DNA of 64,000 bases from an uncultured Paracoccaceae bacterium (GCA_947496605.1 CANMDF010000002.1:744001-808000), one strand, 5' to 3'; counted from the stretch's first letter, positions 8,763 to 17,883 are shown. Notes: generated by a model from the sequence alone, not told the origin. Numbers and translations are program-made.

Positions 8763-10279
8763 GTTAGAATATTGAATTTCGCCCGGATCGCGGCGTCCTG
8801 TTCAGGCGTAAGGTATGCTGGGTTATGGGTCGCCAAAATCTCTCTCGCCCGTACCTGCGCCATATCCCACGCATCTTTGCTGCCATTCTCGGCCCAAGTG
8901 ATTGGCTGCTCACGGTCGGCAAGACGCGGATAGAAGTAATCGCGTTCCATCGCCGCCAGCGTATGGGCCCCGCCTAGGAAATGGCCGTCGCCCATTACGG
9001 CCTCGACAATAGCGTCATACCCCAGATTGTCCTCCGTGACTTCGATACCCCGCAAAGCGCGGTAGGTATGCGAGTGCATTTCATCGTCTAAGATAAACGC
9101 TTCAAAGCTGACCCCCAACAGGGATGCTGTCATGCCAGAACTTTCATAGATCAGGTTCCCGCCCGCCAATGCCGCGGCAAGTGACGTCAGGCCTTTTTCC
9201 ATGCCGTATTGTGCATCAATTGCTTTGGCGTCGGTCATCGAACAAGCCACACCAGATGGAAGCCCCAGCCAGTTTGACACTTGCGCCGATGCCGCGTTCA
9301 ACACCGCACTTTCGCCACTGCCGCCTGAAAACGCACCCGTGCGCAGATCGATCACCAATGGCCAATTTGAAAACACCATCGGAAATCCCGGCTTGATCGC
9401 ATGCACCATCACAAGGCTTGCGAGTGTCTCGGCTAGAGACTGTGCCAGAAACCCGGCCAAGGTGGCAGGCGCCGTCGCCCCCGCTTGGGCGGCGACAATG
9501 CAGGACATCGGGACGTTGTGCTTGATGCATTCATAGACCACATCCACCGCGTCTTCGCCGTACCGCATGGGCGAGATGATCGGGCTGATGTGCGCCTTCA
9601 TAAAGGGGCGTTTTGAAAATTCACCGGGGCCGCCGGCCGCGATATCGAGCATTTCGACGATAGGGGCCACGTTTTCGGCCACCGTGAATGAAGTCGCCGT
9701 TGGTTTTGTTGTATTCTTGATCAGCGCGTAGGCGGTGTTGACGTCCAAATCGAAAATATCGGGCACATCCGTGGCCACGCAGCAGCGCGTGTACCAGCTG
9801 ACGTTGGCCAGCGTGTCTTGCAGCCGGGTGAAGTTGTGCAGGTCTTCGAGTGTTGATGGGCGATAGGCGCGGCTGTCCATATCCAGGGTTTGAACTGCAG
9901 CCCCACCTGTTCCAAAGTGCACTTTGTTCCCGCCCACTTCGATCGAGCGTGCCGCGTCGCGGCCATGCAGAACAAAGGTTTTGGCAGCCCCCGCGATGGC
10001 GTCTTCGACCAGTGCTGTTGGAAAAAGGACGCGGCCTGCGCCCTTGTCAGTCGCACCCACTTTCATCAAGTCACCATGCAAACGGGAAGGAACCTCGCCC
10101 AGCCCCAGATTGGCCAACAAGTTCAGCGCCGTGTCATAAATCCGCGCAACCTCTTGGTCAGTCAGGGGTTTATAAGACCCGCCGATCTGGCCGGGCGGGC
10201 AGGGATCAATGACCGGCTTGGCCGCGCGTTTTGCGTGCCGCCCCTTGCGTCCACTTCCTTCGGCTCTTTTTGCACACAT
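8759..10279 (-). CDS. MttB-family (trimethylamine/betaine) methyltransferase, copy 1
   Basis: A 506-residue TIM-barrel protein of the MttB superfamily. These enzymes move a methyl group from a quaternary or tertiary amine to a corrinoid protein. The frame has no in-frame amber codon, so it belongs to the non-pyrrolysine branch that includes glycine betaine and other quaternary-amine demethylases. The basic N-terminus (KRAEGSGRKGRHAKRAAK) is typical of Roseobacter members. No corrinoid protein gene is adjacent. The gene is divergent from a dimethylglycine dehydrogenase-like gene, which points to betaine or a related methylated amine as substrate. A second copy lies at 48383. Confidence 0.88.
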   Translation of the reverse strand: MCAKRAEGSGRKGRHAKRAAKPVIDPCPPGQIGGSYKPLTDQEVARIYDTALNLLANLGLGEVPSRLHGDLMKVGATDKGAGRVLFPTALVEDAIAGAAKTFVLHGRDAARSIEVGGNKVHFGTGGAAVQTLDMDSRAYRPSTLEDLHNFTRLQDTLANVSWYTRCCVATDVPDIFDLDVNTAYALIKNTTKPTATSFTVAENVAPIVEMLDIAAGGPGEFSKRPFMKAHISPIISPMRYGEDAVDVVYECIKHNVPMSCIVAAQAGATAPATLAGFLAQSLAETLASLVMVHAIKPGFPMVFSNWPLVIDLRTGAFSGGSGESAVLNAASAQVSNWLGLPSGVACSMTDAKAIDAQYGMEKGLTSLAAALAGGNLIYESSGMTASLLGVSFEAFILDDEMHSHTYRALRGIEVTEDNLGYDAIVEAVMGDGHFLGGAHTLAAMERDYFYPRLADREQPITWAENGSKDAWDMAQVRAREILATHNPAYLTPEQDAAIRAKFNILT

Positions 10280-10362
10280 CTTACGGTCCTTTGCTTGCGT
10301 TCAAATGAACCTTGTTTTGCGCCCCTCGCGCAATCATGGCTTACTTATTTCCAAATGATACG

Positions 10363-10393
10363 AACATATTTTCTAATTTATCGGATATATGTT
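10363..10393. promoter_or_regulatory. inverted repeat, candidate LysR operator
   Basis: In the 179-base divergent gap between the mttB-like gene and the dehydrogenase gene, AACATAT at 10363-10369 is repeated inverted as ATATGTT at 10387-10393, with a 17-base A/T-rich spacer. This is a plausible binding site for the nearby LysR regulator, though its own T-N11-A signature is not clear-cut. Confidence 0.4.
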
Positions 10394-10458
10394 GCGAACA
10401 GTTGCCAGAACCTCAAAAATGCCGCCCTGTTCTGGCGACATCTGACAGGAGAAGACCT

Positions 10459-12894
10459 ATGAAATCGCGCACCAAAGCCGTTGTGATCGGGGGCGGTATT
10501 GCAGGCTGTTCCACGCTGTATCATCTGACCCAAGAAGGCTGGACCGATGTGGTGCTGGTTGAACGTAATGAGCTGACCTCGGGCACCACGTGGCACTCGG
10601 CGGCGCAGGTGACGAATTTTGGCATGAACCAGACGATGGTGGGGCTCAAGACGCATTCAATCAATCTGTATCAGGAACTGGCGAATGATCCTGATTATCC
10701 CATCAACTATCACCACGGTGATGGGGGCATCCGCTTAGCCAATACAGAGGCGCAGATGCAGGGCTATCGTCACTTTTCGTCGATGGCGCGTGGCATGGAT
10801 GTGGAATTTGAGGTGATCGACGCAGAGGAATGCGCGCGACGTCATCCGTTAATTTCCACCGATAACCTTGTGGGCGGTCTCTGGGACCCGATGGACGGTG
10901 ATATTGACCCCGCACAACTGTGTCAGGCGCTGGCCCGCCGCGCACGTAAGGCAGGGGCCGAGGTGTATCGGAATACGCCCGTCAGGGGCCTGACCCAGCA
11001 CAAAGACGATACGTGGACGGTGCATACCGAACACGGCGATATTGATTGTGATGTTGTGGTCAATGCGGGGGGGTACCGCGTCAACGAAGTGGGTGCGATG
11101 ATGGGTGTGCAGCACCCTGTCACGTCGATGGAGCACCAGTATTTCCTGACCGAAGAAATCCCCGCGATCAAAGACGCAGGTCACCGCATGCCGCTGCTGC
11201 GCTGCCCTATTAGCGATTATTATTGCCGTCAGGAAAAGAACGGGCTGTTGGTGGGATTCTATGAACAGGACTGCAAGACATGGGGCATGGACGGGATCGA
11301 TCCGAACTTTGTGAACGCACTATGCCCGGATGATTTGGATCGCGTAACAGATGTGCTGGAAGGTGCATTCGCGCGGATGCCAGCACTGATGGAAACGGGC
11401 ATTCATACGGTCGTGAACGGCCCAATCACCTACACGATTGACGGCGCACCTTTGGTCGGACCGATCCCGGGCAAGCGCAATGCGTTCTGCATTATCGGCC
11501 TGCGTGCTGGTCTGGGCGAAGGCGGCGGTCACGGTTGGCTGTTGGCCCAGCAGATCGTGCATGGCGAAGCCTGCTATGACACATGGTGCATCGATCCGCG
11601 TCGCTTTACGGGCCATGCGACGGTTGAGATGACAGCGCTGAAGGCGATTGAGGACTACCAAAACGAATTCCGCTTTCATTTCCCCCATGAGCATCGGCCT
11701 GCTGGGCGTCCAGCCAAGACAACGCCGCTGACGCCCATTCTAGCCGCTGAAGGCGCGGAGTTTACCGTTGTGAATGGGTGGGAGCGGGTGGATTACATCA
11801 AACCTGCCCCCGATTTCCATCACACGCTGGATTTCCATTTCGATGAAACCTTCGATGTGATCGCTTCCGAAGTGCGCAACGTGCAGGAAAACGTCGGACT
11901 GTGCGAAGTGAACGGTTTCAATCGGTTTGAGATTACGGGCGCCGACCGCCACCAATTCCTAGACCGTATGTTCTGCGGCAACGTGACGAAGAAAGACGGC
12001 CGTGTGGGTCTTGGCTATCTGTTGAACCATCACGGCATGGTCAAAGGCGAAGCGACGGTTGCAAACTTGCCCGCGTCAGATCGGGGGCCTGCAAGGTCTT
12101 GGTATGGGTCTGCCGCAGCCTCGGAATATCACGATATGGATTGGTTGACGGCGCATATCGCCGAAGACGAGGATGTGCAGATCAAAAGCCTGACCAATGA
12201 TCAAACGATCCTTGTGCTGGCAGGGCCTAAGTCGCGCGACGTGCTGCAGGCAGTCAGTCGCGATGATTGGTCAAAGGCTGCGTTTCCTTGGTTGTCCGTG
12301 CGCGAATGCTTTATCGGTTTCGCGCCTGCGACGGTGATGGGCGTCAGCTTTAGCGGTGAACTTGCCTATGAAATCCATGTGCCGAACGCGTCGCTTTATG
12401 CGGCATATTTGGCACTGCGCGAGGCAGGCAAAGAGCATGGCTTGCGCCTGTTTGGTGCCCGTGCCGTCGATGCGATGCGGATGGAGAAAGGGTTCCTGCA
12501 CTGGAAGGCAGACCTGATCACCGAGTTCACGCCTTATGAGACAGGCTTGGATCGGTTTGTGCGCGCTGACAAAGCTGATTTTATCGGCAAAGACGCTTTG
12601 GCCAAACAGCACGCCCAAGGGCTGCGCCAGAAGCTGGTTACGCTTAAGATCGACGCGACACACGCACCTGCCTATGGCGGCGGGTCGTTGATGTTGGATG
12701 GCAAGGTCGTCGGCACGATCACATCGGGTGATTGGGGGTACCGAGTTGGGATGAACTTGGCCTATGCCTTTGTGAACCCCGCATTGGCCGAGGTTGGCAG
12801 CAAAATGGAGCTGGACTTGCTTGGCGATATGGTCGGCGCAGAGGTGATCGCGCAGGCGCAATATGATCCGTCATTTGATCTTATGCGCGGCTAG
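10459..12894 (+). CDS. dimethylglycine/sarcosine dehydrogenase-like FAD protein with GcvT domain
   Basis: An 811-residue two-domain flavoprotein. Residues 7-400 form a DAO-type FAD domain with IGGGIAGCS (9-17) and SGTTWHSA, where H46 corresponds to the histidine that binds FAD covalently in DMGDH. Residues about 430-805 form a GcvT-like folate-binding domain (ELAYEIHVP, GARAVDAMRMEKGFLHWKAD). Such enzymes demethylate dimethylglycine or sarcosine and pass the one-carbon unit to tetrahydrofolate. The ATG at 10459 with AGGAGA at 10447 is preferred over the upstream open frame from 10312. The neighbouring MttB supports a role in betaine catabolism. The exact substrate cannot be told from sequence alone. 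Confidence 0.9.
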   Translation: MKSRTKAVVIGGGIAGCSTLYHLTQEGWTDVVLVERNELTSGTTWHSAAQVTNFGMNQTMVGLKTHSINLYQELANDPDYPINYHHGDGGIRLANTEAQMQGYRHFSSMARGMDVEFEVIDAEECARRHPLISTDNLVGGLWDPMDGDIDPAQLCQALARRARKAGAEVYRNTPVRGLTQHKDDTWTVHTEHGDIDCDVVVNAGGYRVNEVGAMMGVQHPVTSMEHQYFLTEEIPAIKDAGHRMPLLRCPISDYYCRQEKNGLLVGFYEQDCKTWGMDGIDPNFVNALCPDDLDRVTDVLEGAFARMPALMETGIHTVVNGPITYTIDGAPLVGPIPGKRNAFCIIGLRAGLGEGGGHGWLLAQQIVHGEACYDTWCIDPRRFTGHATVEMTALKAIEDYQNEFRFHFPHEHRPAGRPAKTTPLTPILAAEGAEFTVVNGWERVDYIKPAPDFHHTLDFHFDETFDVIASEVRNVQENVGLCEVNGFNRFEITGADRHQFLDRMFCGNVTKKDGRVGLGYLLNHHGMVKGEATVANLPASDRGPARSWYGSAAASEYHDMDWLTAHIAEDEDVQIKSLTNDQTILVLAGPKSRDVLQAVSRDDWSKAAFPWLSVRECFIGFAPATVMGVSFSGELAYEIHVPNASLYAAYLALREAGKEHGLRLFGARAVDAMRMEKGFLHWKADLITEFTPYETGLDRFVRADKADFIGKDALAKQHAQGLRQKLVTLKIDATHAPAYGGGSLMLDGKVVGTITSGDWGYRVGMNLAYAFVNPALAEVGSKMELDLLGDMVGAEVIAQAQYDPSFDLMRG

Positions 12895-12908
12895 ACTGCA
12901 CAAACGAA

Positions 12909-12937
12909 AAAGGGCACCCCAATCTGGGGTGCCCTTT
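12909..12937 (-). terminator. bidirectional terminator between dehydrogenase gene and rplY
   Basis: A perfect 13-bp stem, AAAGGGCACCCCA (12909-12921) with TGGGGTGCCCTTT (12925-12937), and a 3-base loop, in the gap between two convergent genes. The A-run before it gives a U-tract in the rplY direction, and CTTTC follows in the other direction. Confidence 0.88.
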
Positions 12938-12960
12938 CAAACTCGGAACCTAAGTTCAGA

Positions 12961-13620
12961 TTATTCTTCAGCTGCCGCTTCGTCGCCAGCTGTTGGAACT
13001 TCGTCCGCTGCGACTTCTTCGCCGTCTTCATCATCGTCAGCCAGCAGCGCACGTGGTGCTGCGACGTTGGCGATAACAAAATCACGGTCAGTGATCGCTG
13101 GTGTCGCACCTTCAGGCAGTGTGACGTTGCTGATGGAAATGGTGTCGCCGATCTCAACAGCGGCCAGATCAATCTCGATGCTGTCAGGGATGTCGCCCGC
13201 CAGAACGTCAAGTTCGACTTCGTTACGCACAACAGTCAGAACGCCACCTTTTTTCACACCGGGGCATGTATCCGCGTTAAGGAACTCAACAGGGATAAAG
13301 ATTTTCACACGGCTTGTACGCTTCAGGCGCATTAGGTCGATGTGTGTCGGCAAGTCCTTGACCACGTCGCGCTGAACGCCACGACAGATTACACGGACGT
13401 CTTCTTCGCCCTCAATCTTGAGGTTGTGCAGCGTGGACATAAAGCCACCCTTGCGCAATTTTGTCAGAAGGTAGTTGAATGGGATGCTGATGGATTGCGG
13501 GTCAACACCGCCACCATAAACAATGCCAGGTACGTCGCCATCACGGCGAGCTTGGCGGGCGGCCCCCTTGCCTGTCCCCGCGCGTACCTTGGCGTTAAGA
13601 TCTGGGATCTTTCCAGCCAT
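12961..13620 (-). CDS. rplY: 50S ribosomal protein L25 (CTC type)
   Basis: A 219-residue protein of the long L25/Ctc type: an N-terminal 5S-rRNA-binding L25 domain (residues 1-95, with [18 protein letters not shown]) and a C-terminal beta domain (100-190) ending in a very acidic Ala/Glu/Asp tail. It binds 5S rRNA in the large subunit and is stress-linked in Bacillus. AAGGAA is well spaced before the ATG. In many alphaproteobacteria rplY is paired with pth, but here pth lies 5 kb away. Confidence 0.96.
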   Translation of the reverse strand: MAGKIPDLNAKVRAGTGKGAARQARRDGDVPGIVYGGGVDPQSISIPFNYLLTKLRKGGFMSTLHNLKIEGEEDVRVICRGVQRDVVKDLPTHIDLMRLKRTSRVKIFIPVEFLNADTCPGVKKGGVLTVVRNEVELDVLAGDIPDSIEIDLAAVEIGDTISISNVTLPEGATPAITDRDFVIANVAAPRALLADDDEDGEEVAADEVPTAGDEAAAEE

Positions 13621-13680
13621 AGTATAATTCCTTAATGTAGGGGCCCGCCTCCAAGGGTGTCCGAGCCCGATGAAGCCCGC

Positions 13681-13709
13681 CGTATAGGGGCATTGTGTCA
13701 GTTTGAAAA
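13681..13709 (-). promoter_or_regulatory. probable rplY promoter
   Basis: On the minus strand, a TTTTCA -35 (13709-13704), a 17-base spacer and a TATACG -10 (13686-13681) precede rplY by about 60 bases. The -10 region (CCCCTATACG followed by GC-rich bases) is nearly identical to that of rpsA. Confidence 0.45.
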
Positions 13710-13776
13710 GAGGTTTTATCGCTGGGCGTCACTTTGGAACTTGCTTTGCGGTGAATTGGAATGCAGGCCTGCGTTC

Positions 13777-14919
13777 ATGTCCATTTTGAATGCCCTTTCT
13801 GTGTCTCGCCGCCCCGCAACTGCTTTCGTCGTCGTGGGGATGTTTTGGGGTTGTTTTGCCGCTTATGTTCCTGTGATCAAGGATCAGCTTGGCGCGTCTG
13901 ATGCCTTGTTTGGCACGCTGTTGCTTGGGTCTGCCACAGGGTTGGTTTCGGCCATGTGGTTGGCCCCAAAGGCGGACCGGGTGTTGGGTGCGCGCGGTAT
14001 GCAGGTTGGGACTGTTATGCTGGCCATTTCTTGGCTGTTGCCGGGGCAGGTGACAGTGCCGTTCATCTTTGCTGCGACGATGGCGTTTGTTGGGTTGGCT
14101 TCTGGCTTGTTGGATGTTGTGATGAACGCGCGGGTCAGTGAATTAGAGGCAAAGCACGGACGCCCCCTGATGAACGCGAACCACGCAATGTTTTCGGTTG
14201 CCTATGCCGTTGGTGCCTTGGTCGTCGGGTTCACAAGAGAGGCAGGTCTGCCACCAACCCCTGTATTCGCGGGCTTTGGTGTCATTGCGTTGCTAGCGTT
14301 ACCGCTGATGCGGATGGACGTCACTTATGTTGATGCAGAAGAAGGGTATGTGGGCAAATACCCACTATGGCCCATCGTTCTGTGCGGCGCGATTGTCTTG
14401 GTAGCCTTTATGTCCGAAGCGACTGTGGAAGCTTGGTCTGCGTTGCATGTCGAACGCACATTGGGCGGGGGTGCGGCAGAGGGTGCCCTGGGACCCGCAA
14501 TGCTGGGAATCACGATGGCAATTGGGCGGTTCTCGGGACAGGCGGTGGCGGAAAAGCTGCAGGAAATCCCTGTGGTGATTGGCGCGTCGGTGATTTCTGC
14601 GATCGGCGCAGTGATCGCCGCGTTTGCAGCGACTCCATTGATGGCCTACGTCGGGTTTGGAATACTGGGGCTGGGGGTGTCGGTGATCGGGCCGATGGGT
14701 TTAGCACTGGTCGGAAAATTAGTTGCCCCACACCTGCGGACCGAAGCGATCAGTCGGACTGCTGTGATCGGATTTTCAGGGTTCTTTTTTGCGCCAATGT
14801 TGATGGGTCTGCTGTCAGAGGCCTTTGGATTGCGGATGGCGTTCCTAGCGGTAGTACTGTTGTTACTCAGTGCACTGCCATTGGCCCTTACGATCAGGCG
14901 CTTGCCTCAGACGTCATAG
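13777..14919 (+). CDS. MFS transporter
   Basis: A 380-residue integral membrane protein with about twelve hydrophobic segments and the MFS loop-2 motif region (GSATGLVSAMWLAPKADRVLGARG). It resembles the FucP/YbjJ-like branch of small carriers; the substrate is unknown. The ATG at 13777 (MSILNALSVSRRP) starts just before the first membrane helix. The frame is open to 13657, but that part overlaps the rplY promoter and has no membrane or homologous character. It is followed by a hairpin terminator. Confidence 0.8.
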   Translation: MSILNALSVSRRPATAFVVVGMFWGCFAAYVPVIKDQLGASDALFGTLLLGSATGLVSAMWLAPKADRVLGARGMQVGTVMLAISWLLPGQVTVPFIFAATMAFVGLASGLLDVVMNARVSELEAKHGRPLMNANHAMFSVAYAVGALVVGFTREAGLPPTPVFAGFGVIALLALPLMRMDVTYVDAEEGYVGKYPLWPIVLCGAIVLVAFMSEATVEAWSALHVERTLGGGAAEGALGPAMLGITMAIGRFSGQAVAEKLQEIPVVIGASVISAIGAVIAAFAATPLMAYVGFGILGLGVSVIGPMGLALVGKLVAPHLRTEAISRTAVIGFSGFFFAPMLMGLLSEAFGLRMAFLAVVLLLLSALPLALTIRRLPQTS

Positions 14920-14936
14920 CAGTTTCAGAATGAAAG

Positions 14937-14964
14937 GGGTTAGCATCAATGCTGATGCTAACCC
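14937..14964. terminator. hairpin terminator between convergent genes
   Basis: A perfect 12-bp inverted repeat, GGGTTAGCATCA (14937-14948) with TGATGCTAACCC (14953-14964), and an ATGC loop, 17 bases after the MFS stop and before the convergent small-protein gene. The T-tract is weak in both directions. Confidence 0.7.
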
Positions 14965-15028
14965 ATCGACTTTGTGTTTCGCCGCAAATGCACCGCGATG
15001 TTGCATCAGGACTCATTGGGATTGTGCG

Positions 15029-15340
15029 TCACCCATCCAAAACAGTGGTTTCCAGTTCAACGGATTCAATGGTTTCGCTCTCTTCCACAACTTCTTCTTC
15101 CTCTGCGGGAGCCTCTTCCTCTTCTTCCTCACCGCTGTCATTGTCGCTGATCGCCGCGGCAATCAAGAGCGCGGCGAGCACGCCAAGAACAATATAGCCC
15201 GGCTCAATCGATGGAGCGGCGGCGATGACTTCGTCTTCTGTGACAGGGGATTCAATAATTTCTGGGGATAGGCCACCTGCGAAAGCAGATGTCGTGGAAA
15301 TGGCGATTGCGGCAGCAAAGGCGGTTGTCTTGGTAAACAT
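15029..15340 (-). CDS. small exported, single-pass protein with acidic C-terminus
   Basis: A 103-residue protein with a clear N-terminal signal (MFTKTTAFAAAIAISTTSAFA, cleavage after AFA near residue 21), a short linker, one membrane helix (about 49-66, VLGVLAALLIAAAI) and a C-terminal tail that is largely Glu/Asp (residues 67-103). AGGA is well spaced before the ATG. I do not recognise a family with a known role. The acidic tail would be soluble and could bind cations or a basic partner; that is inference. Confidence 0.7.
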   Translation of the reverse strand: MFTKTTAFAAAIAISTTSAFAGGLSPEIIESPVTEDEVIAAAPSIEPGYIVLGVLAALLIAAAISDNDSGEEEEEEAPAEEEEVVEESETIESVELETTVLDG

Positions 15341-15650
15341 AAGGAGATCCTAACTAAGAAATATAATTTGAACGCAAGCGTCGACCCTCCAACGCGATGC
15401 TGCCGTAGAAATTCACGTAAATTTAACGATGCGTCAACTATTTGTGACGTTGAGGGTGCCAAAACTAAGGAAAACCATACCAAATTGGATATTTTTGCCT
15501 GTTTTGACTGCAGTGAACCCGCCGCGGCCACACGCGCTGACAAAGCCGGCCCGCGTGTGAGTTGCACAATGTTGCACTCGCCTTGGGGACGATCTCACTT
15601 CGCTGAGCGCACCTTGGATTATCTTAAGAGCGGTTAAGGAAGGTGTGGGA
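15341..15650. other. intergenic region, no gene seen
   Basis: These 310 bases hold the upstream region of the small acidic-protein gene and the 3' flank of the lldD-like gene. A TTGACG -35-like hexamer on the minus strand (plus 15432-15437) may serve the small-protein gene, but its -10 (GAATTT-like) is poor. Short dyads such as CGTCA/TGACG (around 15432-15449) are present. Open frames here lack start signals and coding character. Confidence 0.5.
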
Positions 15651-16817
15651 TTAGTCTGCCCAGCGTCCTTCGAAACCCTCGGGCACCAGCAAAATGTCAC
15701 GGTCCAAATCATTGACATCACGACGCCCACAAAGCGCCATCGTCGTATCCAGTTCCTTGTGAATGACCTCAAGCGCGGTCGTCACGCCTTTTTCACCCAT
15801 CGCGCCCAGTCCGTTGACAAAAGCCCTCCCAATGTAGGTGCCTTTTGCGCCCATCGCGAGCGCCTTAAGCACGTCCTGACCTGATCTGATCCCGCTATCC
15901 AGATGTACCTCGACCTTATCACCGACGGCATCCATGATGGCAGGTAACGCGCGGATTGAAGACAACGCACCGTCGAGTTGCCGGCCACCGTGGTTCGACA
16001 CGATAATCGCATCGGCACCAAGTTCAGCAGCCTTCTTGGCGTCGTCTGCATCAAGAATACCTTTGAGGATGACAGGACCGCCCCACATCTTCATCAGTTG
16101 TGCCACGCGGTCCCAATCAAGCGCATGATCAAAGGCCTCAGCCGTCCAAGACGCAAGTGATGAGGGATCAGAAACGCCTTTGGCGTGGCCCACAATATTG
16201 CCAAAGAAGCGGCGGGGTGTGCCCAGCATTTCAAGCCCCCAAGACCATTTGGTCGCAAGGTTTGCCATGCTCTTAATCGTGAACTTTGGTGGTGCTGAAA
16301 GACCGTTCTTAAGGTCCTTGTGACGTTGCCCCATGATTTGCAGATCAAGTGTAATGACCATCGCGGAACATCCAGCATCGCGTGCCCGATCGAATAGCCG
16401 CGTCATAAAGTCATCGTCTTTCAACGTGTAGACTTGGAACCAAAATGGCTTGGTCGTCTTTTCTGCCACATCCTCGATCGAGCAAATGGACATGGTCGAC
16501 AAGGTAAATGGCACGCCGAACTTTTCAGCGGCCCGTGCCGCTTTGATTTCGCCATCCGCACATTGCATCCCTGTCAGCCCCACTGGTGCAAGGGCCACTG
16601 GCATGGACACATACTGCCCGATCATCTGGCTTGCGGTTGTTCTGTTTGTCATATCCACCGCAATGCGCTGGCGCAGGCGAATCTGATCAAAATCCGAGGT
16701 GTTTTCGCGGAAAGTCTGCTCTGTCCAACTGCCGCTTTCGGCGTAATCATAAAACATCTTCGGTGTGCGACGTTTATGAAGCCGCTTGAGATCAGCGATT
16801 GTTGTGATGACAGGCAT
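15651..16817 (-). CDS. FMN-dependent alpha-hydroxy-acid oxidase/L-lactate dehydrogenase (LldD-like)
   Basis: A 388-residue TIM-barrel flavoenzyme. The signature SNHGGRQLDGA carries the catalytic His-Gly-Gly-Arg, and HLDSGIRSGQDVLKALAMGAKGTYIGRAFV is the FMN phosphate-binding end. It oxidises L-lactate or another 2-hydroxy acid to the keto acid and feeds electrons to the respiratory chain. The ATG at 16817 (MPVITTIADL) has AAGGAT upstream. The open frame to 16871 would overlap the probable operator. It is downstream of trpA on the same strand, with an 86-base gap that holds an operator-like palindrome. Confidence 0.9.
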   Translation of the reverse strand: MPVITTIADLKRLHKRRTPKMFYDYAESGSWTEQTFRENTSDFDQIRLRQRIAVDMTNRTTASQMIGQYVSMPVALAPVGLTGMQCADGEIKAARAAEKFGVPFTLSTMSICSIEDVAEKTTKPFWFQVYTLKDDDFMTRLFDRARDAGCSAMVITLDLQIMGQRHKDLKNGLSAPPKFTIKSMANLATKWSWGLEMLGTPRRFFGNIVGHAKGVSDPSSLASWTAEAFDHALDWDRVAQLMKMWGGPVILKGILDADDAKKAAELGADAIIVSNHGGRQLDGALSSIRALPAIMDAVGDKVEVHLDSGIRSGQDVLKALAMGAKGTYIGRAFVNGLGAMGEKGVTTALEVIHKELDTTMALCGRRDVNDLDRDILLVPEGFEGRWAD

Positions 16818-16828
16818 AGCGAAATCCT

Positions 16829-16855
16829 TAAATTGGTAATTATTTGTTACCGATT
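16829..16855 (-). promoter_or_regulatory. GntR-like operator upstream of lldD-like gene
   Basis: An imperfect palindrome: AAATTGGTAA at 16829-16838 and TTACCGATTT at 16846-16855, separated by 7 bases, just upstream of the lldD-like start. TTGGT/ACCNA half-sites are the usual target of FadR/LldR-type GntR repressors, which often control L-lactate oxidation. No GntR gene lies in this window. Confidence 0.5.
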
Positions 16856-16903
16856 TAAAGGATTTGCGCAAGGGTACGCGTTGATTTGGATCAAAAGAAG
16901 AAT

Positions 16904-17695
16904 TTAGCCCCGATGTGTGCCGTCAGCTAGCGTTTTCACAAACGCCAGAACATCAGGCACGCTATCGCCTGCACCGATCTTTTCGACAATGGCTGAACCG
17001 ACGACCGCTCCGTCAGCAATCTTTGCAATGGCCTCTGCGGCGTCTGGCGTCCGAATGCCAAAGCCCACAATCACGGGCAAGTCTGTTTGGGACTTGATGC
17101 GGGCCACTTCTGGGGCGACATCGCCCGCTTGGGCTTCGGCGGCACCAGTGATCCCTGTGACAGACACGTAATAGACAAAGCCAGAAGTGTTTTGTAGCAC
17201 AGTTGGCAGGCGTTTGTCGTCAGTTGTAGGCGTGGCTAACCGGATAAAGTTGATACCTGCAGCCTGCGCAGGGATGCACAGCTCGTCATCCTCTTCTGGC
17301 GGAAGATCAACAATGATCAAACCATCGATGCCGGCGTCTTTGGCATCCGCCAGAAACGCATCGACGCCACGCGAATAAATCGGGTTGTAGTAGCCCATCA
17401 TGACAATGGGTGTGGTGTTGTCTTCTCTGCGCAACTCACGGGCATACTGCAGCGTCTTTTCTAGATCTTGCCCTGCTTCTAGGGCGCGTTGTCCCGCCAA
17501 TTGAATAGTAGATCCATCCGCCATTGGGTCCGTAAACGGCATACCCAATTCGATGATATCGACCCCGGCCTCAGGCAGACCTTTGACGATTTCGAGGCCT
17601 TTGTCATAGTCAGGATCACCTGCCATGACGTAAGCCACAAAAGCTTTCTTACCCTCGCTGCGCAATTGCGCGAATTTTGCGTCGATTCTGCTCAT
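16904..17695 (-). CDS. trpA: tryptophan synthase alpha chain
   Basis: A 263-residue TIM-barrel enzyme that cleaves indole-3-glycerol phosphate to indole and G3P and channels indole to TrpB. Both catalytic acids are in place: E49 in DIIELGMPF and D60 in TDPMADG. The phosphate loop is [14 protein letters not shown] and [12 protein letters not shown]. Length is normal. It is separated from trpFB by about 11 kb and lies on the opposite strand. A weak promoter (TTGCTG, 18 bases, TATGAA) lies about 115 bases upstream on the minus strand. Confidence 0.97.
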   Translation of the reverse strand: MSRIDAKFAQLRSEGKKAFVAYVMAGDPDYDKGLEIVKGLPEAGVDIIELGMPFTDPMADGSTIQLAGQRALEAGQDLEKTLQYARELRREDNTTPIVMMGYYNPIYSRGVDAFLADAKDAGIDGLIIVDLPPEEDDELCIPAQAAGINFIRLATPTTDDKRLPTVLQNTSGFVYYVSVTGITGAAEAQAGDVAPEVARIKSQTDLPVIVGFGIRTPDAAEAIAKIADGAVVGSAIVEKIGAGDSVPDVLAFVKTLADGTHRG

Positions 17696-17883
17696 TTCGT
17701 CCCGTCCCGTAAGTCTGTGGTTGGGTTTGCGCTATGGTTGCCGGAAAATCAATGGGGCATGTAACAAAGACGGTGGCAGCCTTTCCGCATGATTGTTTCG
17801 CGCAGCGTTCATAGATCATTGTCGCAACAGACAGCAATTGATTCACCAACGGTTGTCTTCTACGCATTTAGCATATCTAAAAG

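Noticed and set aside
8759..10279. Pyrrolysine-containing MttB
   Set aside because: The frame runs without an internal amber codon, so it and the second copy belong to the non-pyrrolysine branch.
10312..10458. N-terminal extension of the dehydrogenase
   Set aside because: The frame is open, but the residues have no family likeness and a good ribosome binding site precedes the ATG at 10459.
15368..15637. Open frame of 89 codons in the gap before the lldD-like gene
   Set aside because: No ribosome binding site, no coding character, no recognisable domain; counted as intergenic.
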